From Gordius sp. MW1 (lineage: Eukaryota > Nematomorpha > Gordioida > Gordea > Gordiidae), in NCBI GenBank assembly GCA_964036665.1, contig OZ038531.1:7998168-8062167 (forward strand): a stretch of 64,000 nucleotides of DNA, written 5' to 3'. Position numbers and translations under genes: made by a program. Positions 1-10,411 of the stretch are shown piece by piece; the stretch's first letter is position 1; each line of letters begins with the position of its first letter. A model generated the notes under the pieces. That model did not search any database and was not told the DNA's origin. It saw only the letters and a list, made by a program, of their open reading frames with translations.

Positions 1-2
1 CA

Positions 3-1826
3 AAAAAATGTGTTTTTTGTGTGCAAGAGATTACGTATTTGGGACACGTATTAGGTAAAGGTACGATTCGTCCGGTATTAAGTAAAATTAAAGATTTACA
101 GCAGTTGAAAGCGCCGAGTAATAAAAAGGAATTGAAGTCGTTTTTGGGAATGATAACTTATTATAATCGGTTCATTCCTAATTTCACTCGGTGGTCAGGT
201 CCTTTAAATGAATTAATTAAAGATAATGTGCAATTTAAATGGACGCAATTTGAGAACGACTGTTTTGACAAGTTGCGCGAAACTTTATTAGAGAAACCTG
301 TATTAGTTTGCTTTGACGCTTCAAAAGAGCATGTTTTGGTAGTAGATGCATCAAATAATGGTGTGGGAGGTGCATTATGTCAGCTTGAGGATAAAGTTGA
401 ACATCCGGTAATGTATTTCGCCAAAAAATTAAGTAAGACCGAACTTAACTACTCTGTTATAGAGAAAGAAGCTTTGGCTATGGTGTATGGACTGAAACGG
501 TGTAGGGAATTTTTAATAGGTAAAAGATTCATCGTTTATACAGACCATAAACCATTGATAGGCTTATTTCGGAAAGATAACAACGAAATGTTGATGTCCC
601 CCAGATTGCAGCGATGGTTATTAGTGTTAGGTAATTTTACACTAACGTTGATATATCGTAAGGGAGAGGATAACGGATTAGCCGATGTTTTGTCTAGGTT
701 AGGTCCGGAAAATATTAGCTCGGAAGAGTCTCCATTGGCATGCGAAATAGTTGGCGGTCACGTAATAAATGCCTTAAAAATCGTAGATATGGAGGACATC
801 TCCGCTGCTTGCAACACTGATAGGGATATTAGTGTGGTCAAGAAGATATTAATTGGAGAGGAAACGCAGGAACAGGTGCCACAGCAATATAAAAATGCGC
901 TGTGTGAGCTGTATATCGAAGACGGTTGTTTAAAAAGAGCCGATAAGGTAGTTATACCCGATGTACTTAGACCGGCAATTTTAGAAATGTTACATAAGGG
1001 ACATTTTGGTACGGTTAAAATGAAGGCTTTCGCCAGGCAGTATGTCTGGTGGCCTGGAATATCGAAAAACATTGAAGAGCGAATTAGACGATGTGATTTA
1101 TGCAAGTCTAATGCCCCAATGCCTCGTAGAAATAAAGCTGCGAGATGGCCCCGACCTAGTATACCTTGGGAAAGGGTACACATCGATTTTTTTGAATGGG
1201 AAAAGAAAAACTATATAATCGTAGTCGATGCATATTCCGGTTGGACGGAATTTCAGAAAATTACTAACACGACTGCTAGAGTTACCATAAGTTTTTTAAA
1301 GAGCCTGATCGGTTCTTATGGTTTTCCTAGTATGCTGGTCACGGACAACGGCAAAGCGTTTGTGAGCGTTGAATTTAAGACTTTTTGTCAGACGTGGAAA
1401 ATTAAGCACGTGTTAACACCGCCATATCATCCGAGTTCCAATGGTCAGGTGGAACGGTATGTGGGAATAGTAAAGAAGTGGTTAAGACTTGCCAAATCAG
1501 AAAGCGATGGTGTTTGGTTAACTAAATTATATTTTAATGCAGCACCTCGTGGTTTGGAACGGCCTCCAGTAGGAATGGAATTTTTAGGTCGAAAACTAAG
1601 GTGTCCCGTTGATTTGATTTACGAGCGGAGCCCTGTAGTAAGCAATAATGCTATTCCAAAATACAATGTAGATCAACTGGTGTGGTGTAGAAATTACACC
1701 GGTGCGCCTAAATGGTTGATATCGCGCGTAGTGGAAGTGGTTACTTCCAAAATTTATAAGGTGCGCGTGCTGCATACTAATAAAGTTGAAACACGACATC
1801 GTGAGCAGCTAATGTTATACTCTTAA
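3..1826 (+). CDS. Ty3-type pol, 3' part (RT thumb, RNase H, integrase), element C
   Basis: Polyprotein of a Ty3/Metaviridae-type LTR retroelement, cut by the left window edge; the frame is open from base 3, so there is no true start here. About 607 residues are visible. In order: the RT C-terminus (YLGHV, then the SFLG..NYY-type connection); RNase H with VDAS, IEKEA and YTDHKPL motifs; the ADVLSR linker; an integrase HHCC zinc finger (HKGHFG near residue 324 of the 601-residue stretch starting at 21, CDLC near 356); the DDE core (HIDFF, TDNGKAF, HPSSNGQVER); and a C-terminal module ending in HREQLMLY. No frameshift or stop interrupts it, so this copy is young or selected. The remaining RT and the protease lie upstream of the window. 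Confidence 0.95.
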   Translation, partial: KKCVFCVQEITYLGHVLGKGTIRPVLSKIKDLQQLKAPSNKKELKSFLGMITYYNRFIPNFTRWSGPLNELIKDNVQFKWTQFENDCFDKLRETLLEKPVLVCFDASKEHVLVVDASNNGVGGALCQLEDKVEHPVMYFAKKLSKTELNYSVIEKEALAMVYGLKRCREFLIGKRFIVYTDHKPLIGLFRKDNNEMLMSPRLQRWLLVLGNFTLTLIYRKGEDNGLADVLSRLGPENISSEESPLACEIVGGHVINALKIVDMEDISAACNTDRDISVVKKILIGEETQEQVPQQYKNALCELYIEDGCLKRADKVVIPDVLRPAILEMLHKGHFGTVKMKAFARQYVWWPGISKNIEERIRRCDLCKSNAPMPRRNKAARWPRPSIPWERVHIDFFEWEKKNYIIVVDAYSGWTEFQKITNTTARVTISFLKSLIGSYGFPSMLVTDNGKAFVSVEFKTFCQTWKIKHVLTPPYHPSSNGQVERYVGIVKKWLRLAKSESDGVWLTKLYFNAAPRGLERPPVGMEFLGRKLRCPVDLIYERSPVVSNNAIPKYNVDQLVWCRNYTGAPKWLISRVVEVVTSKIYKVRVLHTNKVETRHREQLMLYS

Positions 1827-1835
1827 TTATATTCG

Positions 1836-1850
1836 TTATTTATATCACAG
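1836..1850 (+). promoter_or_regulatory. Candidate 3' splice acceptor before the downstream ORF of element C
   Basis: A T-rich stretch ending in TATCACAG lies between the pol stop (1826) and the next ORF. Cutting after 1850 leaves two bases before ATG 1853, so an upstream exon would have to supply one base. The same phase is seen in family A at 9203. This is inferred from sequence only. Confidence 0.45.
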
Positions 1851-1852
1851 GG

Positions 1853-2464
1853 ATGGATATTATTACTTCCTGGTGTAGAATAAGAATTACAGTGGAGCGG
1901 ATAGCAGAGCTGGTGAGACCGGGTCCGGTGCTCATTAGCATTCTCGTCGGAGCCGATGAGCTGCCAAGGCTACGCTCCTTGTATGAACCAAACCTAATCC
2001 CTGTGAGGCCGGTGGCTCAGGGAAGAAGGGAGAACGCAAGGCGACATGCTAATACGAGGGGAGGACGGCGGGCTCGAAGAGCACTTCGAAGAAGGTGCGG
2101 AGGTTGTGGAAGATGGCACTTACCCCCAATGTGCGAAACTGAGCAAGGCGCAGGTGCACATCGGGGTACGGCAGAGAGAACGCCTTTGAACAATGCAGGA
2201 GTGCCGCTGGTTGAGTTTGAGCGGGTTAGAGCTACCACGGAAGCGTTGAACGTGCTCCCGCAAGGGGCAAACGTTTTATCTCATGCAACACGCCGTGTAG
2301 CTTCTATTGCGCGTATCAGCTCGGGTACGGTGGTATCCACTCCTGACGGCCTAACTCATGCTATAGGTATTGCCCCCAACAATACGACCCCTGATGACAT
2401 AACAGCCGCGGAAGAACACATATTAATGGAGGAAGATGTGTTTTCGGTGGGTGCTGATGAATAG
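1853..2464 (+). CDS. Downstream ORF of element C, arginine-rich with a CCHC-like knuckle
   Basis: A 203-residue ORF starting 26 bases after the pol stop on the same strand. I recognise no full-length family. Visible features: a strongly basic stretch (residues 57-81, many Arg), then C82-X2-C85-X3-H89-X4-C94, which is one residue shorter than the canonical retroviral zinc knuckle C-X2-C-X4-H-X4-C, and an acidic C-terminus. A basic region plus a cysteine knuckle suggests a nucleic-acid-binding, nucleocapsid-like protein. It occupies the slot where env sits in errantiviruses, but no signal peptide or membrane segment is visible. It lies between pol and the polypurine tract, so it belongs to the element. 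Translation could start at ATG 1853 or come from a spliced RNA entering at 1851. Confidence 0.7.
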   Translation: MDIITSWCRIRITVERIAELVRPGPVLISILVGADELPRLRSLYEPNLIPVRPVAQGRRENARRHANTRGGRRARRALRRRCGGCGRWHLPPMCETEQGAGAHRGTAERTPLNNAGVPLVEFERVRATTEALNVLPQGANVLSHATRRVASIARISSGTVVSTPDGLTHAIGIAPNNTTPDDITAAEEHILMEEDVFSVGADE

Positions 2465-2476
2465 GCGGACGGCATT

Positions 2477-2491
2477 TTTAAAAAGGGAAGA
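2477..2491 (+). promoter_or_regulatory. Polypurine tract of element C
   Basis: The purine run AAAAAGGGAAGA lies 13 bases or so after the stop of the downstream ORF and directly before TGTCATGA. It fits the plus-strand primer site that abuts a 3' LTR. Confidence 0.65.
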
Positions 2492-2640
2492 TGTCATGAA
2501 TGAGCTTGTCGAAAGATTCCCCCTTCCCCTTTGCGTCGTACAAAACTTTATAATTTACGGACGCCTGCTGCAAGATTCCCCCCCCCCCTTTATACATACG
2601 ATTTTTATGATTCATAATATATATAAATGTCAATGTTAAA
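2492..2640 (+). repeat. Start of the 3' LTR of element C (end not defined)
   Basis: It begins TGTC right after the polypurine tract, as the LTRs of families A and B do. It contains a C-run near 2578 and an AT-rich region. There is no second LTR in the window, so the 3' boundary cannot be fixed; it may extend into the duplicated segment from 2803. Confidence 0.5.
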
Positions 2641-2802
2641 ATCGCAATATCATGATTGTAAGGATATTATTATTATTGGGTTCTGAAGAGTCGATATGTA
2701 GATTGATTATAAAATTGTTGTTGAAAGATATTGAAATTATGACATTATTGCTTTGAAGAAATAAATATAGAAGAGAACATTAACGCCCTCAATTCTCGTT
2801 AA

Positions 2803-3340
2803 TGAGTAAAATAAAAACACCCTAATTTTTTTTTTATTGGTCTATAATTATAACACATAGCAAAAGATTGTCATTGTTGGAGGATAACTCATATAAAGAC
2901 TTTTTGCTTGAGGGTAAATATAAAGACCAGTTGTTATATTGTGTATTAGCTACATAAATGATTATACATAACAACACAAAATGTAGATGGAATTTGACCT
3001 ATATTTGTTCACTTATATATTTCTTTTGTTTTATTACTAAATTTGTTGACTTTATGTTAACTAGATTTGTTTATTTATATATACATATATATAGTTTATG
3101 TTCTAAAACTAGATTTGTTTAAAGATATACATATATATAATGAGTAAAATTAACACACCCAAATTTTATTTTTTATTGGTATATAATTATAACACATAGC
3201 AAAAGATTGTTGGAGGATAATTCATATAAAGACAAATTTTTTGTTTGGGGGTAAATATAAAGACCAGTTATATTAATATTGTGTATTAGCTACATAAATG
3301 ATTATACATAACAACACAAAATGTAGATGGAAATTGACCT
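2803..3340. repeat. Direct duplication, two ~198-bp copies (2803-3000 and 3141-3340)
   Basis: Both copies begin TGAGTAAAAT and end TTGACCT. They share long identical blocks such as ATTATAACACATAGCAAAAG and TAGCTACATAAATG, with a few small indels. The 140-bp spacer is AT-rich. This could be an internal repeat of the element C LTR or an independent tandem duplication. No ORF is present. Confidence 0.85.
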
Positions 3341-3589
3341 AAAGAATATAGTATGTATGTTTAATTAGAGATAAATAAACTTACTAGAATGAAAAGTAAG
3401 GCAAAATGTAGATATAATAAATTCTGTATATATTCTGATATTAATACAAATATTCACCTATATAAATATTTTAGATAATTTATATATATTAAGTATGGAG
3501 ATTGGAATGTATGGAGAATGGAATAATATCCAAATCCTATGTTGAGATTTCTAATGGCCTTGTTGACACAGAAATATCACGCGTTTTTT

Positions 3590-3721
3590 TACGCTTTTAA
3601 TTTGGCGTTAAAACACTTTTAACCAATGGCTTACTTTTACGCTTGTAGCCAATTCGTACGCTTTATTGCTATGTTGAATTTTATTATTTTGAAATATAAC
3701 CTTACACCGGGCACAGCTAGT
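3590..3721 (+). mobile_element. Helitron-like 3' end
   Basis: It ends CCGGGCACAGCTAGT followed by T. CTRRT is the Helitron 3' signature, and the same 15 bases end the helicase-bearing relic at 25871. No clear terminal hairpin is visible here and the 5' end was not found, so the left limit is arbitrary. Likely a non-autonomous or decayed copy. Confidence 0.5.
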
Positions 3722-4510
3722 TATTTATATATTTTTAAAATTGTAATTGAATTTTATTGTATGTATTATATCAATGTATGGACAACGTAAAACAATAAGA
3801 ACGTTTTATATAGTATATAGAAAACATTAGGATAATCAAAAAACATAATTTTATAGATATAATCTTACTTTTACTGCTTATAATTTTACAATATTAAATA
3901 TCAAATTTTGATGAAATGTGACGAGATTCGACGCTATTTCTGTGCTACTTATACCGGTTCCATAAAAACTCTATGAAATCAATAAGACTCATGTTTGCCG
4001 TAATTAATTTGAGATCTAATTTTAGCTTAAAGTCTACTAATTCTAAGACTATTTATATAAAAATCATTTGCGTGATTTAAAATGAAAATAAATTGAATTC
4101 TTAATTATTTCTCTAAAAACTATCTCAACTTTTAAAATAAGAGGAAGATGCTTAGATAATTAATACAAAAATTTATGAAGGCGTTCAACGATTATATATA
4201 TTTACAGAAATTGCGATTATTAAAACTGCTGGAGAACAGCATAACAAAATACAATCAACTAATACTTAAAGGAAATGATAATTTTACAAAGCTTTTTGCA
4301 TGCTTTATTTCTAAACTTTAGAATTTATTTTATTTAGAAACTCAGTAGGCTCGTTCTACAGTAGGGATTTATGATCAAATTCAACTAGGAATTAGTAATC
4401 CTCATTGTTTGGTATATTGATTTAAAATTCTACTTTTAGATGATCATTACATAGCCAACCTTTTTAAAATAGTTGGCACGGGAAAGTTAAATTTATAAAT
4501 TCCGGCCTGC

Positions 4511-5095
4511 GGAGGTGCATAAACGCAGGACATGGGCTTCTTGATTGAAAATATTCAGTCTGGCTTGGGCGGGCTTTACGATAACTAAATGGGCTAGGAT
4601 CGGAATTAGCTCTAAGTAGGCTCGGCTCCGGTAAACAAATTTTTAATAATGGTTTATTTTAGTATTTATATTAAGAAATTATGTGCTTTTTTAAAGTTTA
4701 TATAATTTTTAATTATTTAATTTTTACAATAATGATTTAATCAATATTAACTACTCCATCATCTACTCATAGAATTTGTCATTTTTAAATAAGTAAATCT
4801 TCAAAGTTTTAATTTGTTAATAAGGTTAAAAGTTAAATAAATTATCTTGCATAGAGTTCCAATTATATTTGACATAAATGACCGGGTCTCTTATAAAGGG
4901 AACTAAACTTAATTTGAGACTGATAAAATTGGCATTTACAAAGCAGCAAAATATAAAGAAGATTTAGGGGAAGGGTTTAGGCTAAGCCCTCGCTTTGCAA
5001 AAAATTAGCGAGCCGGGCTCGGAGGTCGGGACCAAGATTTTACATTTTTGGTACTTGTAGACCTATTAAGCCAAAAAGGCCCATGCATACCTCTA
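4511..5095. mobile_element. Old hAT-like remnant
   Basis: The left part holds GGAGGTGCATAAACGC and several GGGCT/GGGCGGGCT motifs. The right part holds GAGCCGGGCTCGG and ends CCCATGCATACCTCTAG, which resembles the inverted complement of the left end. Similar GC-rich subterminal motifs occur in better-preserved hAT elements in this window. No coding remnant or clean target duplication was found. Confidence 0.35.
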
Positions 5096-5124
5096 GTTAA
5101 AACAATATGACTATAGACTTTTTG

Positions 5125-5465
5125 AAGAATTTTCTAATGGTCAGCAGAGAGCCAAATAACTAGCTATAATTATAATCTAGAAAAAATCTATTTCAATCAC
5201 ACTTTGGCCAGTGGTCATTTTTTCCATTGGTAAGTAGCCAGCAAACGCCCAAATAGCCTATATTTACAAAATAGAAAAAAAAATTGATATACACTTTTGC
5301 CCGTGGTAAATTTTTTATTGGTCAGTAGTCAGCAGGTCAAAAAGCGTCTAAATACATAAGGGCCGAATATTAAAAAAAGGAAAAGATTTTAAATCCCACT
5401 TTGGCCAGTGGTCATTTTTTCATTGGTCAGTAGCCAACAGACTGCCAAATAGCCTATATTTTAAT
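5125..5465. repeat. Degenerate tandem repeat, ~115-bp unit, about three copies
   Basis: Each unit carries a variant of TGGCCAGTGGTCATTTTTTC, then ATTGGTCAGTAGCCAGCAG, then GCCAAATAGCCTATATTT. Copies sit near 5130, 5205, 5300 and 5400, with substitutions and a shortened first unit. Non-coding. Confidence 0.7.
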
Positions 5466-6467
5466 CTTATTAACAAGAACAATATATTATCAATGCAAAA
5501 TTTAGGTTAATAACAAAAAGAAACAATAATTCACAAAGCAGCAAATATACAATTAAAATGGCAATTAACCAAATTAATAATTTTGGCCTTTAGCCGGGGT
5601 TGGATAATGTAGAAGTAAACAACGGTCATAATTGATTTGCAGGGAATTTTTTAGCCAATTTCGCAGCATCCGTTATAAAGCAACAACCTAGACAATTTGT
5701 CAAAAGAAATTCAGGTATAAAGCTAATCAGTCGGGCACAACAACATAATGGATATTGGTCTCGGGTTAGGTCAAAAAATTAAAGCCAACCAGCGGTCATA
5801 AGCTAGTCTATTTGCAAAAGCCAAATAAAAGTCTTTTACAGAAGCATAAGTCCATAGCCATTAAAAGTCTCAACGGCAATTATGCAAAATTACAAGTTGG
5901 ACAACGGACGGACAACGGACGGACAACGAAAAGCGAGCCCATAAATTGCATAGCAATTAATTGCTCTGGTTGACGAATTTCCTAAAAAGGGAAAGGAGCT
6001 CTTTGCAAATTCCGTCCTTGGAATAAAGATCATTTGCGGGATTGGTCTCAAAATTTAAATAATTTGATGCTTTTTCTAGATACTACACAATATTAAAAAT
6101 ATTAGTAAAGCAATTTTTCTCAAAAACCCATCTTAGATATTAAATGTATATAATTTCAATAAAAAATTTTTTGACATAATTAACTCCCAACCCTCGCCAC
6201 CCCCCCCCCCCCCTACCTTTGGAAAATTAGGCCATTGATGTATGTAATCTTAATAACTTTTTGTTTAATAATATTATTAACAAAAATATTAACTCCCTGC
6301 CTTAAGGCAATCCTCCCTACGCCACTTTAGATGTATAAAATTATAAATATATGGAACTTTTAAATAGAAAAATAAATAAAATCGTCATTAATAACTTGGT
6401 ACTACTTTAGCGGCATTGAATTGGCATTATAGCACAAGAATAGGTTAAATTACAATAATAATTTACA
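5466..6467. other. AT-rich intergenic, no gene seen
   Basis: No credible ORF. It contains a short GGACGGACAAC triplication near 5903, the palindromic motif AATTGCATAGCAATT near 5944, and a C-homopolymer near 6199-6213. Confidence 0.6.
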
Positions 6468-6632
6468 CATGAGCGTAGCCAAGTGGGGGGGGGGCAACAG
6501 GGGCGGCTACTCCCCGCTAAATCAAAATTTTTAAAATTTATTAAATTATTACTAAAATTCAAAAAATTATCATTTTGCTTATCTCTAAATCCTTATTGCT
6601 CTCCTCTAATTATGATGCTGGCTGTGCCCCTG
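6468..6632. mobile_element. MITE, CAnGGGCGTAGCC family, copy 1
   Basis: The left end is CATGAGCGTAGCCAAG followed by a G-run; the right end is CTGGCTGTGCCCCTG. Flanks AATTTACA and TTTCTACA match at 6 of 8 bases, suggesting a decayed 8-bp target duplication. Same internal AT-rich core as the other copies. Confidence 0.7.
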
Positions 6633-7086
6633 TTTCTACATTTTAAGCCAACGTTTTCGGAGAGCAAACAGCTCTAATCAGTCAGTAAGACACAACATCA
6701 CTGAAATTAAAAACCACTATAATGATTCTGTCCCCTTATTAAATCATAGGGGTACAACCTTTTGACTTTGTGCTAATGCCATCTTAATTAATTTCCTCTT
6801 TATATTAGTGAAATAATAAGATTGAACTCACCATAACCCACAGCCTACCGTCGAATATATCATACGCAAAAATACGGCTAATGTTACACGATCCAAATTC
6901 TTGTACTGTATAAGCGATCTGACATTCCATTTTCTTATTCGATCCAAAAAAAGTAAACTCGGGCCTTCGGCCCTCGTGGAAAGGGGGAAGGGGAGGAGGG
7001 AAGAGAAGGGGGAACTCATCTACACTCCGTTAAAATGTATCATATTTGCTATGCAATTAATGGGCGAGAAAGGTGGGAAGGGGTGA

Positions 7087-8182
7087 GAATGCCTATAGGC
7101 GGGGGGTATTAAATGTAAAATAATTAGTTAATTATTAATAAAAATTTTCGATTTAATTAACAAAAATTGCCCTCTCCGGGATTCGAACTCACATTAGTAG
7201 AGCCAGCCTTTGTAGCGGCACGGGGAACCATTTAAGTAGAGGTATAGGCCTTTGTAGGGGAGAGCATACAGTAATTATCGATGTTAACCAAATGAATTAT
7301 TTATTACTAATTCTTTTTTAGGGGAAAAGGTCATACTTAGGTTTTTTTAACTAATGGGTGTCAAAGGTTGTTAATATGAGAAAAGCGAAAATACCCTAAA
7401 GACGAGGAAATTATAAGAAAATTAAATATAAAACGATATTCTTGATAAGTGAAAGTGAGCAAAAGCTATTAATCTGCATTGCTGAAAAAGAACACCTATT
7501 TAGAACCACAAATTTGGACAGAGTCTTAAACAAACATAAATCATTCATTTTTCTACGTTTTATTTTCGAGGTGCGTTATTTTTTTAATTTATAACTATAA
7601 CGTGCTTATTAAATTAGAGGCAAATTTTAGATTTAAGTATTTTAAATTAATTTTAACAATGCTTTTCACGTCGCCTTGCATATCGACAATGTTGGTATGT
7701 TTATTTGTTTATCTATCATATTTAAGATCTTTGATAAATAATAAGAGTCCTCTCAAATTTTATGCAGTCTTTTTAGTTTAGTATCTTATATTCAACCAAT
7801 GAGGCTCTGAGGTACTAATCGGTAAATTTATCTATACATATCAAAATTAGCAAAAAAGCACACAACATGAGAATGTTTCTAAAAGCGCGAGTTATATTTA
7901 TTTAAGAAATTGGTTATGTTTTACGGTATCGAGAATATTTATTTGTTACAACTTTATATATTGTAAAATAAACGAAGGTAGTTGAGTATAAACCTAGTAT
8001 TAATTTATAATTGCAATCTAACTTAGTAATTACGCTATTTATAGAACAATTAATTAACTAGCTTAGTACATTTAAACGCCTTGGATTCTTGATTACCCTA
8101 CTTAATTTTAGGAACTTAAGGAATCTAATCTAACGCTAACATTAATCATACCCCAAAGACTGATCTTTATGGATGATGACGT
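7087..8182. other. AT-rich intergenic, no gene seen
   Basis: No supportable ORF. Near 7165-7190, on the minus strand, there is a B-box-like GAGTTCGAATCC, but no foldable tRNA. The A-family retroelement begins abruptly at about 8189. Confidence 0.6.
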
Positions 8183-8188
8183 TTGATA

Positions 8189-9157
8189 CAGGCAGAATGG
8201 CCGTTAGCGCTTATCGCATACCAAAGAGTTAAAAAGCAATTAAATTTAGTGGAAGGGGCTGTAACTAAAGGTTTTCGATTAGTAATTCCCAAAGGTCTGC
8301 GTCAGGAAGTGTTAAGAGAGCTCCATCTCGGGCACCAAGGGATGGTAAAGATGAAGAGATGGGCAAGAGAATATGTTTGGTGGCCACAAATAAATAAAGA
8401 CATAGCGGAGGTATGTCGAAGTTGCGAGGCGTGTAATAGAATCGCAGCTATGCCTCCAAAAATAAAGGGTACGCATTGGGTAATAGCGAAACATCCTTGG
8501 GACAGGATACATGTCGACTTCTTTGAATGCCTAGGGAAAGTCTACTTTCTTGTGGTGGATGCCTGCACAAAATGGGTGGAATATGAGAGAGTAAACGGTA
8601 GTTCAACGCGAATTGTCATAAGGGTCTTAAAGGGATTAATAGCTAGATATGGTTTGCCACGAACCATAGTTTCGGATGGGGGGCCTGCTTTTACTAGTAG
8701 ACCGTTTGAGGAATTTTGCAGAAGTCAGGGAATGGGACACATCATAACAGTACCATATCACCCAAGTTCCAACGGACAAGCAGAACGTATGGTAGGGGTA
8801 GTTAAAGGTTGGCTCCTAAAAGAAAAAGGTGGAGGGAGTGAGCAATGGCTCATGAAATTGATGTATCTAAATGCGGTCGGCAAAGATGGAAGGTCACCAT
8901 CCTCAAAATTTTTAGGACGTACGGGTCGCACGCATTTAGATCAAATGATGCCGGAGGAGAGTAGGAAGAGGGAAGGAGCGCCTTTACGCTTTAAATTGGG
9001 AGACATGGTGTGGGTAAGAATGTATCAAGGGCAGAGTAAGTGGGTGCCAGGGATTATCATAGCGGTTGAAGGAGGGTATCGGTTAAGAGTAGCCATAGAA
9101 ACGGGTGGCGAGATGTGGCGTCATGTAGATCAGTTAAGGAAGAGGGGAGGGAAGTAG
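8189..9157 (+). pseudogene. Ty3-type integrase, 5'-truncated pol of family A (left copy)
   Basis: C-terminal pol fragment, open to its natural stop at 9157. Homology to the reverse copy (12957-13931) begins abruptly at about 8189 (ACAGGCAGAATGG), so protease, RT and RNase H are missing and the copy cannot mobilise itself. The integrase is intact: HHCC finger (HLGHQG ... CRSCEAC), DDE core (HVDFFE, VSDGGPAF, HPSSNGQAER) and a C-terminal GPY/F-like module (KWVPG...GGYRLRV, HVDQLR). The reverse copy differs visibly by one residue in the core (IARYG here, MARYG there), implying a recent duplication. The motif set resembles the animal K02A2.6-like/Mag-type Ty3 group; that placement is inference. 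Confidence 0.9.
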
Positions 9158-9186
9158 GAATATTGTTAATACTTTACGCGGTATAG

Positions 9187-9202
9187 TTTTCTTTTTATGT
9201 AG
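9187..9202 (+). promoter_or_regulatory. Candidate 3' splice acceptor, family A (left copy)
   Basis: TTTTCTTTTTATGTAG is a pyrimidine tract ending in AG, placed between the pol stop (9157) and the zinc-knuckle ORF. It comes just after an in-frame TAG at 9184-9186. It is identical in the reverse copy (12912-12927). Cutting after 9202 requires one upstream base to complete the first codon. Confidence 0.55.
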
Positions 9203-9558
9203 CAACTCGATGTCATGTTTGTGAGAGATTCAATCACACCACTCAGCAATGCTATTATTACGAACTGGTGCGCGACGTGGGAACCGTATGTTATATTTGT
9301 AACGAGAAGGGAACACACGAATGGAAGGATTGTGTATGGAAGGGTAATAAAGTTCTCACTCACCGGCGGATCAAGCGCCGATGGATTCGGGCTAGGGTAG
9401 CGGAGGGAGAGAAACTCCGAAGATTTAAAGAGGCTAGTACCCAAACCGACCCCTGGGAAAAAGTAGTCCAGCAACTGGCTGCCAGGATGAGGAAAATTCA
9501 AATAGTAGCTCCCCTAATGATTGAGCCGGTCCCACAGAATAGTACGTCGTTTCAATAA
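9203..9558 (+). CDS. Downstream double zinc-knuckle ORF of family A (left copy)
   Basis: About 118 codons after integrase. The frame is closed by TAG at 9184 and has no ATG before the knuckles (only a GTG at 9268), so it is probably entered by splicing at 9203. Two knuckles are visible: C-X2-C-X4-H-X4-C at 9211-9252 (CHVC...H...C), the exact retroviral nucleocapsid pattern, and C-X2-C-X5-H-X4-C at 9289-9333 (CYIC...H...C). A basic helix-like region (HRRIKRRWIRARVAEGEKLR) and a polar tail follow. The inferred role is an RNA-binding nucleocapsid-like protein, located 3' of pol instead of in an upstream gag. The reading frame is conserved in the reverse copy. Confidence 0.75.
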
Positions 9559-9699
9559 CCTGGCTCTCACCCGTACCCCGTATTTCCCCTCCTTCCCCAC
9601 ATATGTAATATAATTATTCAGCATCCCCTTTTATTAATGTCGCTGTTTATCAATGTACGCTTTATATTTTATATCCTCAACTCCGGGTTGTTCAGGGCT

Positions 9700-9726
9700 A
9701 AAAAAAAAAAAAAAAAAAAAAGGAGG
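9700..9726 (+). promoter_or_regulatory. Polypurine tract, family A left copy
   Basis: A run of about 22 A followed by GGAGG, directly abutting the LTR start TGTCGTATCC at 9727. The matching tract of the reverse copy is at 12395-12414 on the minus strand. Confidence 0.85.
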
Positions 9727-10398
9727 TGTCGTATCCGTAACGACGACACTATTTGCCCCTGCCTTAGTAGTCTGGGTGTATTTAAGGTTATATGAGTTTA
9801 TTGTTTCTTTTGGATTTTAAGGAACAGATGTAATCAAATTTAATATTGTTTCCTAAGAGATATCGTCCCCCCAACTCCTTGTAAAACATCTCATTCAATT
9901 AATTACCAGAGTTCGTTTATTGTTAGCTTTCTTAACATTGTCGGGTCTTTTGATCCTATAACATTTGCCCATCATAGGCGTACTTTAAATTTAATCTCAG
10001 TGCGTGTGACTTTACAGTTTACCCCCCCCCCCCCGCCACATGTGCTTATATGTATTATTATTCCCCATATTATTTATTACGCATCAGTGATTATATATTT
10101 ATTAAAATCGAAAGGCTACGCGGAATCATAATATATTTTCTCCACTACTCGAACGATATCAATAAAAATACTCCAACACATATTTGATTGTATCTCGTAA
10201 ACTTTACCTATTGATATTATCGGAAATTTGGATTTATATTGATTAAAATAAACATTGAAAAACAATTCTCGATTAAACTTAACACTTCAATCCTGAAGTT
10301 ACATGAGCTCTTGAGCTTAACCGCCACGCGAGACAACCTTCACTGCCAAGACTTGGGACGTAACAAGTGACCCCCGACAACTTCCCCCCGTCTTCACA
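9727..10398 (+). repeat. LTR-A copy 1 (full, 672 bp)
   Basis: TGTCGTATCC ... CCGTCTTCACA with TG/CA termini. It serves as the 3' LTR of the left copy. It has a C-homopolymer near 10021, where repeat copies differ in length. Confidence 0.9.
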
Positions 10399-10411
10399 GG
10401 AAAAAAGGAGG

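Noticed and set aside
758-1183. 141-codon open frame on the minus strand inside pol
   Set aside because: Antisense shadow of the intact integrase coding sequence; no recognisable protein content.
7150-7225. Possible tRNA or tRNA-derived SINE on the minus strand (GAGTTCGAATCC)
   Set aside because: Only a B-box-like motif is present; the T-arm and acceptor stems do not pair and no A box or cloverleaf could be drawn.
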